Assembly (NCBI RefSeq): GCF_000820005.1
Contig: NZ_CDBL01000073.1
Coordinates: 1-64,000, forward strand
Reading direction: 5' to 3'
Origin: Aeromonas piscicola
GTDB taxonomy: Bacteria > Pseudomonadota > Gammaproteobacteria > Enterobacterales > Aeromonadaceae
DNA length: 64,000 nt
Below, in pieces: positions 36,646 to 46,650 of this stretch. The position numbers and the translations under genes were made by a program. The notes under the pieces are model-generated. The model was given only the letters and a program-made list of their open reading frames with translations, searched no databases and was not told the DNA's origin. How positions within the stretch are numbered: the first letter of the stretch is position 1; every line of letters starts with the position of its first letter.

Positions 36646-38277
36646 CTACACCTTGAAGAAACCTATGCCCTGATTGAGCTGGTGGATGATGTCGGTCAGC
36701 TGGGAGGCATCGTGGTTGACGCTCTCGGCGGCGGATACGTTCTCCAGCGACATCTGGGTGATCTCCTCGACCGACTGGGCGATCAGCTGGCTGGCGGCGG
36801 CCTGCTCATGGAGCATGGAGCTGATCTCCTGGATGAGGCCCACCACCTTGCGGGAGCTCTGATCCACCTGGGCCATGGTATCGCTGGAGCCGTCAGTGGT
36901 TTCTCGCACTCTGCTCATGCTGTCGGCACAGGCATTCATTCCCTTGACCGCGCCCGTGGCCCCCTGCTGGATCGACTTGAGCATCTCGTTGATCTCTTGC
37001 GTCGCCTGGGTCGTCCGCGCCGCCAGGGTACGCACCTCGTCGGCCACCACGGCAAAGCCACGGCCCATGTCACCGGCCCGGGCGGCCTCGATGGCGGCGT
37101 TGAGTGCCAGCAGGTTGGTCTGATCCGCCACACCCTGGATCATCACCGAGATCTGGCTGATGCGGGTGATGTCATCAAACAGCCCCTGCACCTGTTTAGC
37201 CGAGTCGTTGACGGCTGTAGTGACCCTGAGCACTTCTTGCGAGGCGTGCTTGACCTGCTCTTCGCCCGAATGGGCAATCTCTCCCGACTGCATCACCACG
37301 CTGTTGGCCTGGTTGGCGAAGGAGGAGAGCTGGGAGACCGAGGTGGTCAGCTCTTCAACCGATGCGGCTGTGTTGGCGGTCGCCAGCGATTGTTGCTGGG
37401 AGCTGGTGTTGACCTGCTGGGCGGCAGCGACCAGCTGGGAGGAGCTGGCGGTCAACCCTTCGGCGGCGCGCTGCATGGTCGAGACAATGTCGCGCAAGCT
37501 GTGGCGGGTGCTGCTCATGGCTTGCTGCATCTGGGTCAGCTCATCGTTGCCTTCCGCACTGTCCTGCGCCGTGAGATGCCCTTGCGCCAGCTGCTTCAGC
37601 TCGCTCATGATGGCGATCAACGGCAGATTGATGCTGCTGCTGAGCAGCCAGCCCAGCACCAGGGAGAGCATGACGGAGCCGACGAGTATGGTGTAGGTGG
37701 CGGTGGTGATATCGGCGACGATCACATCGCTGTCATCATAGGCCTGCTTGCCGAGCCCCTGATTGATGTCCACCAGCTTGCTGAGCAGGTCGTCGACCAC
37801 CTGAAAGCTGGCGGCGGCTTCCCCCTTCATCAGCTTGACGGCGGTGTCGTTGTCGTTGGCATAACTGGCGGCCATCGCCTTTTTCGCACTCTCTTTATAG
37901 ATGGGCCAAGTTTTGTCCACCTCGGCCAGCGCGGCTTTTTCCGGCTCGGTCAGATAGGTCGCCCGGTATTTATTCAGCAGGGCATTCATCTTTTGCTCAT
38001 GTTGATCCATGTCGCTGGCGATCTTGTCCATCCCTGCTGGGGTGGGCTCTATGACATAGTCAAACAGCGAACGGTTATGGTAGATGGCCTGCATATTGGC
38101 ATTGGCTATGTCGGTGATGGGGGTCAGGTTGTTGAGATACATGCTATTGAGCATGTCGTTGACGGTGGCGGTATTTTGTTTGCCGTAGAGCCCCACCCCG
38201 ATCAGGATGAGATTCAGCAACAGAAAAGAGACAATAAGCCGCGTCTTGATGGAGATCTGGCGAAGTAGGTTGTTCAT
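36646..38277 (-). CDS. Methyl-accepting chemotaxis protein, 4HB type
   Basis: 543 residues. Membrane helices at about 12-31 and 185-207 flank a periplasmic four-helix-bundle sensor domain (about 35-180). HAMP follows, then the signalling domain with the hairpin GRGFAVVADEVRTLAART. No C-terminal CheB/CheR tether pentapeptide is present (it ends FFKV). It is the last gene of the accessory che operon, about 122 bases after the RR-EAL gene. Ligand unknown. Confidence 0.93.
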   Translation of the reverse strand: MNNLLRQISIKTRLIVSFLLLNLILIGVGLYGKQNTATVNDMLNSMYLNNLTPITDIANANMQAIYHNRSLFDYVIEPTPAGMDKIASDMDQHEQKMNALLNKYRATYLTEPEKAALAEVDKTWPIYKESAKKAMAASYANDNDTAVKLMKGEAAASFQVVDDLLSKLVDINQGLGKQAYDDSDVIVADITTATYTILVGSVMLSLVLGWLLSSSINLPLIAIMSELKQLAQGHLTAQDSAEGNDELTQMQQAMSSTRHSLRDIVSTMQRAAEGLTASSSQLVAAAQQVNTSSQQQSLATANTAASVEELTTSVSQLSSFANQANSVVMQSGEIAHSGEEQVKHASQEVLRVTTAVNDSAKQVQGLFDDITRISQISVMIQGVADQTNLLALNAAIEAARAGDMGRGFAVVADEVRTLAARTTQATQEINEMLKSIQQGATGAVKGMNACADSMSRVRETTDGSSDTMAQVDQSSRKVVGLIQEISSMLHEQAAASQLIAQSVEEITQMSLENVSAAESVNHDASQLTDIIHQLNQGIGFFKV

Positions 38278-38399
38278 GGTAGCCTCATGCTTGTTATTAG
38301 CGTCCCTGCAGCGAGATTACGACTGCTCTCTTATGTCCTCCCACCCCTGGCCGGGTGAGCACCACAATATCGTTGCTTTAATTCTCGTTATTTCACTCT

Positions 38400-39620
38400 T
38401 TATTTCACTCTGGCCTGCCATTCGGCGAACCATTTTTCAATCTGCTCAACGGGGAGCGGGCGACTGATGTAGTAGCCCTGGGCCAGCTCGCACCCCAGCA
38501 GGGCCAGTTGCCGCCAGTCCTCTTCGCTCTCAACCCCTTCGGCCACCGTCTTGAGCCCGAGCTTCTGGCTCATGACAATGGCTGAGGTCAATATAGCCAG
38601 TTTCTTCGGGCTGCTATGGGCGTCGTGAACAAATTCTTTATCTATCTTGATCTCGGTGAAGGGGCAGCGGGATAGCTGCTTCATGGAGGAGTAACCGGTG
38701 CCATAATCATCCATTGCGATGCCAAACCCCCTGAGCCGCAAACGTGCCAGCGTGCCCAATGACATGGAGAGATTGGACATGAAGGTGGTTTCGGTAACTT
38801 CAATAATGATGGCGTTACAGGGCAGCTGATGTTCTTGCACTATGGCAATCATGTTCTCAACCAATTTATCCGTCAGTAACAGGGTCACCGGCAAATTAAT
38901 CGAGCAGCTGATGGGCGCGGGCATGCAGGCTAATTTATTGAGCGCGTCACAGGTGGCATGCAGAAAGTGATAAAAGAAGTCCAGCGCCAATTGCCCCTCT
39001 TCCAGATGATGCACAAAACAGATGGGAGGAATAACGCCGTGCTCGGGATGGAGCCAGCGAACCAGGGCTTCAAAGCCATAGAGGCTAGAGTCGGTCATGA
39101 TCACCTTGGGCTGCAAAAAGGGCACCAGTTGCTGATTATCCAGCGCCTGCTGCACATCCTCGGCGGTGAAGGCGAGCTGCATCCACTTCTTGTTTTCCCT
39201 GTGGATCAGGGGATCGCAATGCTGCAGCATGTTGTGCAGATCGCTCGATTTGAGCGGCTTGGACAGCACGCCTATCACCTCCAGAGTGCCCGCATCGGCA
39301 ATGGCGTGGATCACGTCCAGCACATCCCGCTCCACCCCGCTCATCACGGCCACAAACATCCGGTAGTGGGTATTTTTTTCCAGGTTGCTGATGAGCTCCA
39401 CCCCGTCCATGCCGGGCATGTTGAGGTCGGTCAGCAGCAGATCGATGCGCTCCTCTAGGCGCTCCAGTTGTTGCAACTTGTCCAGTGCATCCTGGCCGTC
39501 TTGGGCCACATGAATTTGGCCAAACCCCAGCTCCTGCAACAGGCAGGTCACCTCATACTGCTGGGTGCGGGAGTCATCCACCACCATGGCACTGCGTCCT
39601 TGCCATTTTTCCAACGACAT
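38400..39620 (-). CDS. Response regulator with EAL phosphodiesterase domain
   Basis: 406 residues. CheY-like receiver at about 9-135 with phospho-Asp65 (LLLTDLNMPGMDG) and Lys121. EAL domain at about 150-400: FEALVRW, INLPVT, IIEVTETTF, AMDDYGTGYSS, KIDKEF, VAEGVESEEDW and ELAQGYYISRPLP, all the metal and catalytic positions retained. It should cut c-di-GMP when phosphorylated, linking chemosensory input to motility or biofilm. It follows cheB by 2 bases, so co-translated. Confidence 0.94.
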   Translation of the reverse strand: MSLEKWQGRSAMVVDDSRTQQYEVTCLLQELGFGQIHVAQDGQDALDKLQQLERLEERIDLLLTDLNMPGMDGVELISNLEKNTHYRMFVAVMSGVERDVLDVIHAIADAGTLEVIGVLSKPLKSSDLHNMLQHCDPLIHRENKKWMQLAFTAEDVQQALDNQQLVPFLQPKVIMTDSSLYGFEALVRWLHPEHGVIPPICFVHHLEEGQLALDFFYHFLHATCDALNKLACMPAPISCSINLPVTLLLTDKLVENMIAIVQEHQLPCNAIIIEVTETTFMSNLSMSLGTLARLRLRGFGIAMDDYGTGYSSMKQLSRCPFTEIKIDKEFVHDAHSSPKKLAILTSAIVMSQKLGLKTVAEGVESEEDWRQLALLGCELAQGYYISRPLPVEQIEKWFAEWQARVK

Positions 39621-39622
39621 AA

Positions 39623-40699
39623 TTACACGCCTCGTTGATCCGGACGGCTGAGCGTCTGGGTTATGTGTGTGAGTGACATGACTTCATCCACGCCGCCATG
39701 GGCTATGGCCTCTTTCGGCATGCCAAAAACCACGCAACTGCTTTCATCCTGCGCTATGGTGCGGGCTCCTGTGTCGTGCAGCTCTTTCATGCCCCGGGCA
39801 CCGTCATCCCCCATGCCGGTCATTATGATGCCAAGCGCATTACTGCCCGCGCTCACGGCCACCGAGCGAAACAGCACGTCCACCGACGGGCAGTGGCGGG
39901 AGACTGGCGGGCCCTCTTTCACTTCGGCCAGATACTGGGTGCCGCTGCGCTGGATCAGCAAGTGCTTGCCGCCCGGGGCTATGATGGCGACGCCCGGCAG
40001 CAGGCGATCGCCGGTGACGGCTTCCTTTACCTCCAGCTGGGAGAGGCTGTTGAGCCGCTCGGCGAAGGAGGCGGTAAACCGGGCCGGCATGTGCTGCACT
40101 ATGGCCAGCCCCGGGCAGCTGGCGGGCAGGCGGGAGAGCAGATACTCCAGCGCCTGGGTACCGCCGGTGGAGGTACCCAGCGCGATGATCTTCTCCGTGG
40201 TGCGAAACGAGATCCGCTCGGCCGGGGGGGAGAGCATCTCATCGGCATTGTGGCGCGGGACGACCGCTATCTGATTGGTCGCGGGCAGCAGATTGCGCAG
40301 CTTGGCGCTGACGGCGCCTCTTATCTCCTGAATGAAGTCGTTGGCCGACTGCTGCAGGAAGCTCTTGATACCCACGCTGGGCTTGGTGACGATGGAGATG
40401 GCCCCCGCCGAGAGGGCCTCCAGGGTGATCTTGGCGCCCTCTTCGGTCAGGGAGGAGCAGATGATGACGGGGGTCGGGTGCTCAGCCATGATCTTCTTGA
40501 GGAAGGTCAGCCCGTCCATGCGCGGCATCTCTATGTCGAGGATGATGACATCGGGCCAGCACTTCTTCATCTGCTGCATGGCGAAGATGGGGTCGAAGGC
40601 GGCGCCAATGACCTCGATGTCCGCAGCCTTGCTCAGCATCTGGGTCAGCACTTCCCGCACCAGGGCCGAGTCGTCGACGATCAATACCCGTATTGTCAT
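39623..40699 (-). CDS. cheB: Chemotaxis methylesterase CheB
   Basis: 358 residues from ATG 40699, with AAGGATGCACC before it; much longer readings upstream overlap cheR. Receiver domain (phospho-Asp55 in IILDIEMPRMDG) plus methylesterase domain with triad Ser in ALGTSTGGTQAL, His in VQHMPARF and Asp in MTGMGDDGA. It removes methyl groups from receptors. The start overlaps the cheR stop by 4 bases. Confidence 0.96.
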   Translation of the reverse strand: MTIRVLIVDDSALVREVLTQMLSKAADIEVIGAAFDPIFAMQQMKKCWPDVIILDIEMPRMDGLTFLKKIMAEHPTPVIICSSLTEEGAKITLEALSAGAISIVTKPSVGIKSFLQQSANDFIQEIRGAVSAKLRNLLPATNQIAVVPRHNADEMLSPPAERISFRTTEKIIALGTSTGGTQALEYLLSRLPASCPGLAIVQHMPARFTASFAERLNSLSQLEVKEAVTGDRLLPGVAIIAPGGKHLLIQRSGTQYLAEVKEGPPVSRHCPSVDVLFRSVAVSAGSNALGIIMTGMGDDGARGMKELHDTGARTIAQDESSCVVFGMPKEAIAHGGVDEVMSLTHITQTLSRPDQRGV

Positions 40700-41553
40700 G
40701 GTGCATCCTTTGCTGGCAGACGGCGATAGCGGGAAGGGGCTTCCTGTACCAGGGGAAGATCCTGTTGGCGAATGATCTCGGAGTGACCGACCAGCAGATA
40801 GCCGTCTGGTCTCAGCAGCTGGCAAAGCTGGGAAAGGACGCGGGCCTTGGTGGTGTCGTTGAAGTAGATGAGGACATTTCTGAGCAAAATCACATCGAAA
40901 TTGCGCTCCTGATACTCGCCGCACGACAGCAGGTTGAGGTTGGCGAAGGAGACTTTTCTGGCGAGCGTCGGCTTGACCCGGATCTGGCCCGCGTATTCGT
41001 CATGACCGCGCTGAAAGTAGCGCAGCCACAGATGGGGCGGCACATGCTGGGCCCGTTCGACCGCATAAATGGCGCGCCGGGCAAAGGGAATAACACGGGT
41101 ATTGATGTCGGTGCCGTGAATGCTCCAGCGTTCGTTGATGCCGAGTTGTTCGGCCAGCACCATGGCGGCGGAGTAAGCCTCCTCGCCAGTGGAGCAGGCC
41201 GCTGACCATACGCGAAGCGGCTGGCTGCGGCTGGCGAGCAGCTGCTCGGCATGGTGCTTGAGCCAGGTGAAGTGCTGGGCCTCACGAAAAAAATAGGTCT
41301 CGTTGGTCGACAGCAGATTGATGGCGAGCTGACGTTCCTGGGGGGCGAGGGGCTGGTTTATCCGCTCCCAATAGGCTTGATAGCTGGTGAGCTGCAATGC
41401 CCGCAGCCGCTTGGCGAGCCTGGATTGCACCAGTGCCCGCTTGCAGGGGGCGAGATCTATGCCCGCCGTGTTGAGGATGAAGCGCCGAAACAGATCAAAC
41501 TCGCTCTGACTGAGGGTCGGGACCAGTTCTGGCGTGAACAGCGGCGCCGCCAT
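40696..41553 (-). CDS. cheR: Chemotaxis methyltransferase CheR
   Basis: 285 residues from ATG 41553, preceded by AAGGCGG at 6 bases; ATG 41559, which overlaps the cheW stop, is the alternative. SAM-dependent receptor glutamate methyltransferase: VWSAACSTGEEAYSAAM is the SAM site, NLLSTNETYFFREAQHF the N-terminal element, and DVILLRNVLIYFND the conserved motif. Operon with cheW and cheB. Confidence 0.95.
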   Translation of the reverse strand: MAAPLFTPELVPTLSQSEFDLFRRFILNTAGIDLAPCKRALVQSRLAKRLRALQLTSYQAYWERINQPLAPQERQLAINLLSTNETYFFREAQHFTWLKHHAEQLLASRSQPLRVWSAACSTGEEAYSAAMVLAEQLGINERWSIHGTDINTRVIPFARRAIYAVERAQHVPPHLWLRYFQRGHDEYAGQIRVKPTLARKVSFANLNLLSCGEYQERNFDVILLRNVLIYFNDTTKARVLSQLCQLLRPDGYLLVGHSEIIRQQDLPLVQEAPSRYRRLPAKDAP

Positions 41554-41555
41554 GT

Positions 41556-42086
41556 TCATCCGCCTTGCTCTTGCGAGAACAGCTGGCCGGTGGCGGCCTC
41601 GGCCATTGCGCTCAGTTCGGTGATGGAGAGCGCCTTGTGCATGTCGAGCAGGATGGCGAACCGCTGATCTATGGTAACCACCCCCTGAATGAAGTCGCCC
41701 CGGATGTGGGTGCCGAAGGTCGGGGCCGGCTCTATGGTGTCGGTTCGGATCTCCAGCACCTCGCACACCGCATCCAGCAGCATGCCGATCTCCTGCTCCT
41801 CCCCAGTGCTGTTGGGCAGGGAGAGAATGGCGACGCAGGTAGTGGGCAGCAGTGGAGTCTGGGCTCTGCCAAAGCGGATGGAGAGATCGATGACGGGTAC
41901 CACTGCCCCCCGCAGGTTGATTATGCCCCGCACGAAGTGCGGCATCATGGGGACCGGTGTCATCCCCTCGAACTCGATGATTTCTCGGATGCAACCAATG
42001 TCGACCCCATACAGCTCCCCCCCCAGCATGAAGGTGACGCAGTGAAAATGGGAAGCCGTGGCAGCAGGAGCAAAGGTATCTCTCAT
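41556..42086 (-). CDS. cheW: Chemotaxis coupling protein CheW
   Basis: 176 residues from ATG 42086, with AGGAGC 7 bases upstream. SH3-like CheW fold: FMLGGELYGVDIGCIREIIEFE and FVRGIINLRGAVVPVIDL are diagnostic. It links receptors to CheA. Start lies 10 bases after the MCP stop; the stop abuts cheR. Confidence 0.95.
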   Translation of the reverse strand: MRDTFAPAATASHFHCVTFMLGGELYGVDIGCIREIIEFEGMTPVPMMPHFVRGIINLRGAVVPVIDLSIRFGRAQTPLLPTTCVAILSLPNSTGEEQEIGMLLDAVCEVLEIRTDTIEPAPTFGTHIRGDFIQGVVTIDQRFAILLDMHKALSITELSAMAEAATGQLFSQEQGG

Positions 42087-42096
42087 CGGCCTGCTC

Positions 42097-43776
42097 CTAA
42101 TAGTTGGTGAACTTGCCATCATCTATCTCTCGCTCCAGATCCTCTTGGTGGAAGGGCTGCTGACGGGCAAATCCCTTCTTCGGCTTGACGCGTCTGGTGG
42201 CGGAGTAGGTGGCACTGTGCAAGGGATGGGGTTGGCGATCGTTCCCCCCCCTGAGCGTGAATTGCTGCATCAGCTCCTGTAGTTGCAGGGCGGTGGAGCT
42301 GAGCTCTTCCGAGGTGGAGCTGAGCTCTTCCGCCGAGGCGGCCGAGGCCTGCATGCCATCGCTTATCTGGGTCACGGCTATGTTGATCTGGGAGACGCTG
42401 GCCCGCTGCTCGCGGGAGGCGGAGGCTATCTCCTGCACCAGGGTGGCGGTCTGATCGATGCCGGGCAGCATCTCGCGCAGCAACGAACCCGCCTGCTCGG
42501 CCACGCTGACGGAGCGACCCGCCAGCTCGCCTATCTCCTTGGCGGCGGTTTGTGACCGCTCGGCCAGCTTTCTCACCTCGGCGGCGACGGTGGCAAAGCC
42601 CTTGCCGTGCTCACCGGCCCTGGCCGCCTCGATGGCGGCATTGATGGCCAGCAGATCCGTCTTGTTGGCGATGTCATTGATGACTGTGATGCGCGAGGCT
42701 ATCTCCTTCATGGCGTGGACCATCTCGCCAACCGCCTTGCCACTGTCGGTGGCGCTGCTGGCGGCCTTGGTGGAGATGTTCTCGGTCACCCTGGCGTTGT
42801 CGGCATTCTGGCTCACTGTCGCCGTCATCTCCTCGACCGAGGCGCTGGTCTGCTCGACGCTGGAGGCGAGCTCGGACGACGTCTGGGAGAGGGCATTGGC
42901 GGTGGCGGCGACTTGCTCTGAGGCCGAGCCTATCGCCTCCGACATGGCACCCACCTCGTTGAGGGTATCGGAGAGGCGGTGGGCCATGCTCTTGATAGCG
43001 TAAAGCAGGCTGCTGGTGTCGTCGGCTCTGAGCAGCACAGGGGTGGAGAGATCGCCGTCGGCGACGCGGGCTACCACCTGCACCGTATAGGAAGGATCTC
43101 CTCCCAGCTGGCGCAATATGCTGCGGGTCACCAGCAGGGCCAGCACGAAGCAGATAAGAAAGGCGCTGCAGGCGATGGCGATCATGATCTGCAGATTGTC
43201 CCCATAAACGATTTTGCTGTCGGCTAATGACTGGGTGGCGAGTTTGTCATTCAGGTTGACCAGGTTGGTGAGAAGATCGTCAGCAACATTGAACGCCGGT
43301 CGCCCCTGTTCGGTCAGCATGATGGCGGCTTTCTGGTTATTGAGATTGTCCCCCGCATCGGATTGCACAGTCCGTATGATGCTGTCGGCTATGGGTTTGT
43401 AAATTGCCCATGCCTGGTCAAAGCGAGCCAACAGATCTATTTCTGGCTGGGTGAGGGAGGTTTTGCGGTACTTGTCGATCAGTTCATTCATCTTGCTTTC
43501 ATAGCGCAACATGTTGTTTTCATTTTCTTTTCTTGTTTTTTCATTGCTTTCAAGCACATAACGATAGAGGGCCCGACTCGTGTATATGGCCTGTATATTG
43601 GCGTTGGCCAGATCCTTGATGGGGACGAGCTGATTGGCATGCATGTTCTCGACCAGCGTTGCCATCTCCTTGGTGGAGGAGTAGCTGGTGAGCGTCAGCA
43701 CGCCCAGCAACAGCATGAGAATGGAAAACGAGAACACCAGCTTTGTTCTGACTTGCAAGTTGTGAAACCAGTCCAT
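42097..43776 (-). CDS. Methyl-accepting chemotaxis protein
   Basis: 559 residues. Membrane helices at about 12-33 and 195-217, periplasmic 4HB-type domain between, HAMP (about 218-270), signalling domain with the hairpin [18 protein letters not shown]. Ends in a polar tail without a tether pentapeptide. It lies inside the che operon between cheA and cheW, so is probably the main receptor of the cluster. Its N-terminal third resembles the MCP at 36646. Confidence 0.93.
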   Translation of the reverse strand: MDWFHNLQVRTKLVFSFSILMLLLGVLTLTSYSSTKEMATLVENMHANQLVPIKDLANANIQAIYTSRALYRYVLESNEKTRKENENNMLRYESKMNELIDKYRKTSLTQPEIDLLARFDQAWAIYKPIADSIIRTVQSDAGDNLNNQKAAIMLTEQGRPAFNVADDLLTNLVNLNDKLATQSLADSKIVYGDNLQIMIAIACSAFLICFVLALLVTRSILRQLGGDPSYTVQVVARVADGDLSTPVLLRADDTSSLLYAIKSMAHRLSDTLNEVGAMSEAIGSASEQVAATANALSQTSSELASSVEQTSASVEEMTATVSQNADNARVTENISTKAASSATDSGKAVGEMVHAMKEIASRITVINDIANKTDLLAINAAIEAARAGEHGKGFATVAAEVRKLAERSQTAAKEIGELAGRSVSVAEQAGSLLREMLPGIDQTATLVQEIASASREQRASVSQINIAVTQISDGMQASAASAEELSSTSEELSSTALQLQELMQQFTLRGGNDRQPHPLHSATYSATRRVKPKKGFARQQPFHQEDLEREIDDGKFTNY

Positions 43777-43819
43777 GGCTCTACTCCGTGAATCCTGTTA
43801 GTGACAGTGTGGTCTGTGG

Positions 43820-45958
43820 TCAATGCCTGATGGTGAACAGGACGTCGGCCTGCTGATGGAGCAAGTGTTGCTCCCGCCGCCACGCCAGCTGAATGAGCTG
43901 GGGTACGTCGAGGATCAGCGCCGGCTGGCCATTGCCCAGAATGGTGGAGCCGCTGACGTAACGCAGGGATTTGAACAAGTCTCCCAGCGGCTTGATCACC
44001 GCCTGTACTTCCCCTATCAGGCGATCCACCACGATACCGGCGCGGTTGTCGGCGTAATCGACCATCACCACGAACTCGGGTTCGGTCGCCGCCGGCAGGG
44101 CAAACAGTTCGCGCAGGGCGATGAAGGGAACCCACTCCCCGCGCACGTTGATCTGGCGACTCTGGCTGTGCAGGGCATCCGGCGGCAGGTCGATGCACTC
44201 GACCATCATGTCGAGGGGGATCACCAGGGAGGCGTGATCCACCTCAATCCGGAAGCCGTCTATAATGGCCAGGGTCAGGGGCAGCCTGAGCCGGAAGGTG
44301 GTACCTGTACCCAGCCGACTCTCTATGGTGGTTTCACCGCGCAGAAAGTCCAGATTGCGCTTGACCACATCCAGCCCGACCCCGCGCCCCGAGAGATCGC
44401 TGACATCGGCGGCGGTCGAGAATCCCGGCAGGAATAGCAGCTGGAAGATCTCCTGTTCACTGAACACCTTGCCCTCCGGCACCATGCCCTGGGCGTGGGC
44501 CTTGGCGAGGATCTTGTCGCGATCTATGCCCCGGCCGTCATCGCTTACCTCCACCACAACGGCACCGGCGTCATGGTAGGCGTTCAGGGTGATCACCCCT
44601 TGCGCCGGCTTGCCGGCCGCCAGCCGCAGTGCCTGATCTTCGAGGCCGTGATCGGCGGCATTGCGCACCAGATGCATCAGGGGATCGGTCAGTTTCTCGA
44701 CCATGGATTTGTCGATGTCGGTGTCGGCGTTGCGGATCTGCAGCTGGATCTCCTTGCCCGTCTGCTGGGAGAGTTCGTGCACCAGTCGCGGGAAACGGTT
44801 GAAGATCTCGTTGATGGGCACCATGCGCAGGGTCAGGGCATCGTCACGTATCCCCTCCACAAGGGTGTTGACGGTGGCGACTGATTCGATGAGCTCCGCA
44901 TCCCCCCTGAGCCTGGCCTGCAGTGTGGTGGCCGAGGTGGCGATCACCAGCTCGCCGACCCGGTTGATCAGGCGATCCAGCTTGGCCGCCTCGATCCGGA
45001 TGTAGTGCCCTTCGGCGCGCAGCTGCGGCTTGGCCTGAACCAGGGGGGCGGGGATGGGGGCAGGCTCGGGCTCCGTTGGTGTCGGCGTCGTGGCGGCACT
45101 CGGCAAGTCACCGCTCGCGATGCGGGCGGCTTCCGCTTCGGTCAGTGCCTGGGCGGCCACCCAGCGTTGCAGTTGGGCCGAGAGCGGTTCATCCCGCCAT
45201 GCCGCCAGCCGTTGGCCCTGCTCGGCAAACAGCGCCAGATCCTGATGCGGCGTGAGCACGCAGATGAGGCTGGCGTGGGCGACAAAATCGAAGGTGCCCA
45301 GGATCCGTTCTCTGGACTCGGCACTGAGCAGGCCTATCTCGTAGCCGAGAAAACACTCGGTGGGATCGAGCAGTTGCAGCGGTGGCCACTCGTGCCAGAC
45401 CGGCTGGATGAAGTGGATCCGTCCCAGATTGGCCAGGTAGCGGATGAAGGCAAGCAGGTCGAAGCCATCCTGATACAGGGCCGGATAGAAGCGCAGGGAG
45501 AGATGCCAGGGGCGCAGATCCTGCGAGGCGACGGGGGCCGGCGAGGGCATGGCCAGCGGCTCGCTGGGCAGGGTCTGGTGACCCTGCAACTGGGAGAGCA
45601 GGGCCAGTATCTGCTGGGTCTCGGTCTGCTGCAGTTCGGGATTGTGTTCGGCGCCCTGCAACAGATCGCGCAGTTGATCGTTGCAGGCCAGCAACAGGTT
45701 GATCAGGTGTTCATCCAGCGCTATCTCGCCGCTGCGCAGCCGCTCCAGCATGTTCTCCATGGCGTGGGCGAAGCGCACCAGCATGGTCAGCCCCAGCATG
45801 CCCGCCGAACCCTTGATGGTGTGGGCGGTGCGAAACATCAGGTTGTAGGTGTCGGGGTGGGCCGGATAGGTCTCACGATCCAGCAGGGCATGTTCCAGGT
45901 TGTCGCATTGCTCATAGGCCTCTTCGAAAAAGAGGGCGCGGGCCTTATTGATGTCCAT
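43820..45958 (-). CDS. cheA: Chemotaxis histidine kinase CheA
   Basis: 712 residues. Hpt domain with phospho-His46 (FRTAHTIKGSAGML), a non-catalytic middle region (about 130-300), dimerisation P3, HATPase P4 with LVRNAADHGLE, DDGRGID and LPGFSTA, and a CheW-like P5 at the C-terminus. It autophosphorylates and passes phosphate to CheY/CheB and probably to the RR-EAL protein. Its start lies 14 bases inside the STAS gene. Confidence 0.95.
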   Translation of the reverse strand: MDINKARALFFEEAYEQCDNLEHALLDRETYPAHPDTYNLMFRTAHTIKGSAGMLGLTMLVRFAHAMENMLERLRSGEIALDEHLINLLLACNDQLRDLLQGAEHNPELQQTETQQILALLSQLQGHQTLPSEPLAMPSPAPVASQDLRPWHLSLRFYPALYQDGFDLLAFIRYLANLGRIHFIQPVWHEWPPLQLLDPTECFLGYEIGLLSAESRERILGTFDFVAHASLICVLTPHQDLALFAEQGQRLAAWRDEPLSAQLQRWVAAQALTEAEAARIASGDLPSAATTPTPTEPEPAPIPAPLVQAKPQLRAEGHYIRIEAAKLDRLINRVGELVIATSATTLQARLRGDAELIESVATVNTLVEGIRDDALTLRMVPINEIFNRFPRLVHELSQQTGKEIQLQIRNADTDIDKSMVEKLTDPLMHLVRNAADHGLEDQALRLAAGKPAQGVITLNAYHDAGAVVVEVSDDGRGIDRDKILAKAHAQGMVPEGKVFSEQEIFQLLFLPGFSTAADVSDLSGRGVGLDVVKRNLDFLRGETTIESRLGTGTTFRLRLPLTLAIIDGFRIEVDHASLVIPLDMMVECIDLPPDALHSQSRQINVRGEWVPFIALRELFALPAATEPEFVVMVDYADNRAGIVVDRLIGEVQAVIKPLGDLFKSLRYVSGSTILGNGQPALILDVPQLIQLAWRREQHLLHQQADVLFTIRH

Positions 45959-46265
45959 GAACCGCCCTCTCTGAGCCTACGTCTGCCCACAACCCCAGCT
46001 CGGTCAACACCTCGTGGGCGACACACTCATCGCTCGCCAGCAGCCGCAGCCGCTTGCCCTGCTGGCTTGCTTCCTGCTGCAAGATGGCGATGAGCTGGGC
46101 GCCACAGCCGTCGAGCACCTCCAGCGGGTTCAAGTCCAGGTTCAGGTCGGCAAAGTTGAGCAGGCCGAACAGATCGTCCTGCAGATCCCCCAGCGTCATT
46201 ATGCTCAGTTCGCCGCTCAGGGTGGCGGTGGGGGGGGTGTGCCGGGTATCGAGTTCCAGGCTCAT
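45945..46265 (-). CDS. STAS-domain protein of the chemotaxis operon
   Basis: 106 residues from ATG 46265, with GGGAG upstream. A single STAS domain (TLSGELSIMTLGDLQD and the core around DLNPLEVLDGCGAQLI). Where SpoIIAA-type STAS proteins carry a phosphorylated Ser/Thr after the Asp, this one reads Asp52-Gly53-Cys54-Gly55, so it probably cannot be phosphorylated there. Role unknown; overlap with cheA suggests it modulates the kinase complex. Confidence 0.87.
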   Translation of the reverse strand: MSLELDTRHTPPTATLSGELSIMTLGDLQDDLFGLLNFADLNLDLNPLEVLDGCGAQLIAILQQEASQQGKRLRLLASDECVAHEVLTELGLWADVGSERAVHGHQ

Positions 46266-46281
46266 GACAGTCGCTCCCGGA

Positions 46282-46650
46282 TCATGGTTGTACCACCTTG
46301 TAGACATCATCGAGCAGCTTGAGCGGCTCGAACGGCTTGGTCAGCCAGACCCGGGCACCGGCCTCGAATCCCTCTCGCTTGATCTGGTCGGAGTCTTCCG
46401 TGGTCAGCATGATGAAGGGGAGGTAGCGGGTCGTCTGCTGCGCCTTGACCCGTCTGAGCAGCGTCATGCCATCCATGCCGGGCATGTTGAGGTCTGAAAT
46501 AATGAGGTGTACGCGTTGGTTGTCCAGTTGGATGAGGGCGGCCTCGCCATCCCCTGCTTCTATCACGTCAAAACCGGCGCTGCTGAGCGTCATGGTGATG
46601 GCCGCCCTGATCCCGACGGAATCATCCACCACCAGTATGGTCTTGCCCAT
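46282..46650 (-). CDS. cheY: CheY-like response regulator
   Basis: 122 residues, a stand-alone receiver. Acidic Asp9/Asp10, phospho-Asp53 in ISDLNMPGMDG, Thr83 in MLTTED and Lys105 (LTKPFEP). First gene of the minus-strand operon. CheZ is absent from this cluster, so dephosphorylation may rely on intrinsic decay or on the CheY-CheC protein at 7315. Confidence 0.93.
   Translation of the reverse strand: MGKTILVVDDSVGIRAAITMTLSSAGFDVIEAGDGEAALIQLDNQRVHLIISDLNMPGMDGMTLLRRVKAQQTTRYLPFIMLTTEDSDQIKREGFEAGARVWLTKPFEPLKLLDDVYKVVQP

Noticed and set aside
36625-38268. 547-codon frame on the plus strand
   Set aside because: Antisense to the MCP at 36646; no motif.
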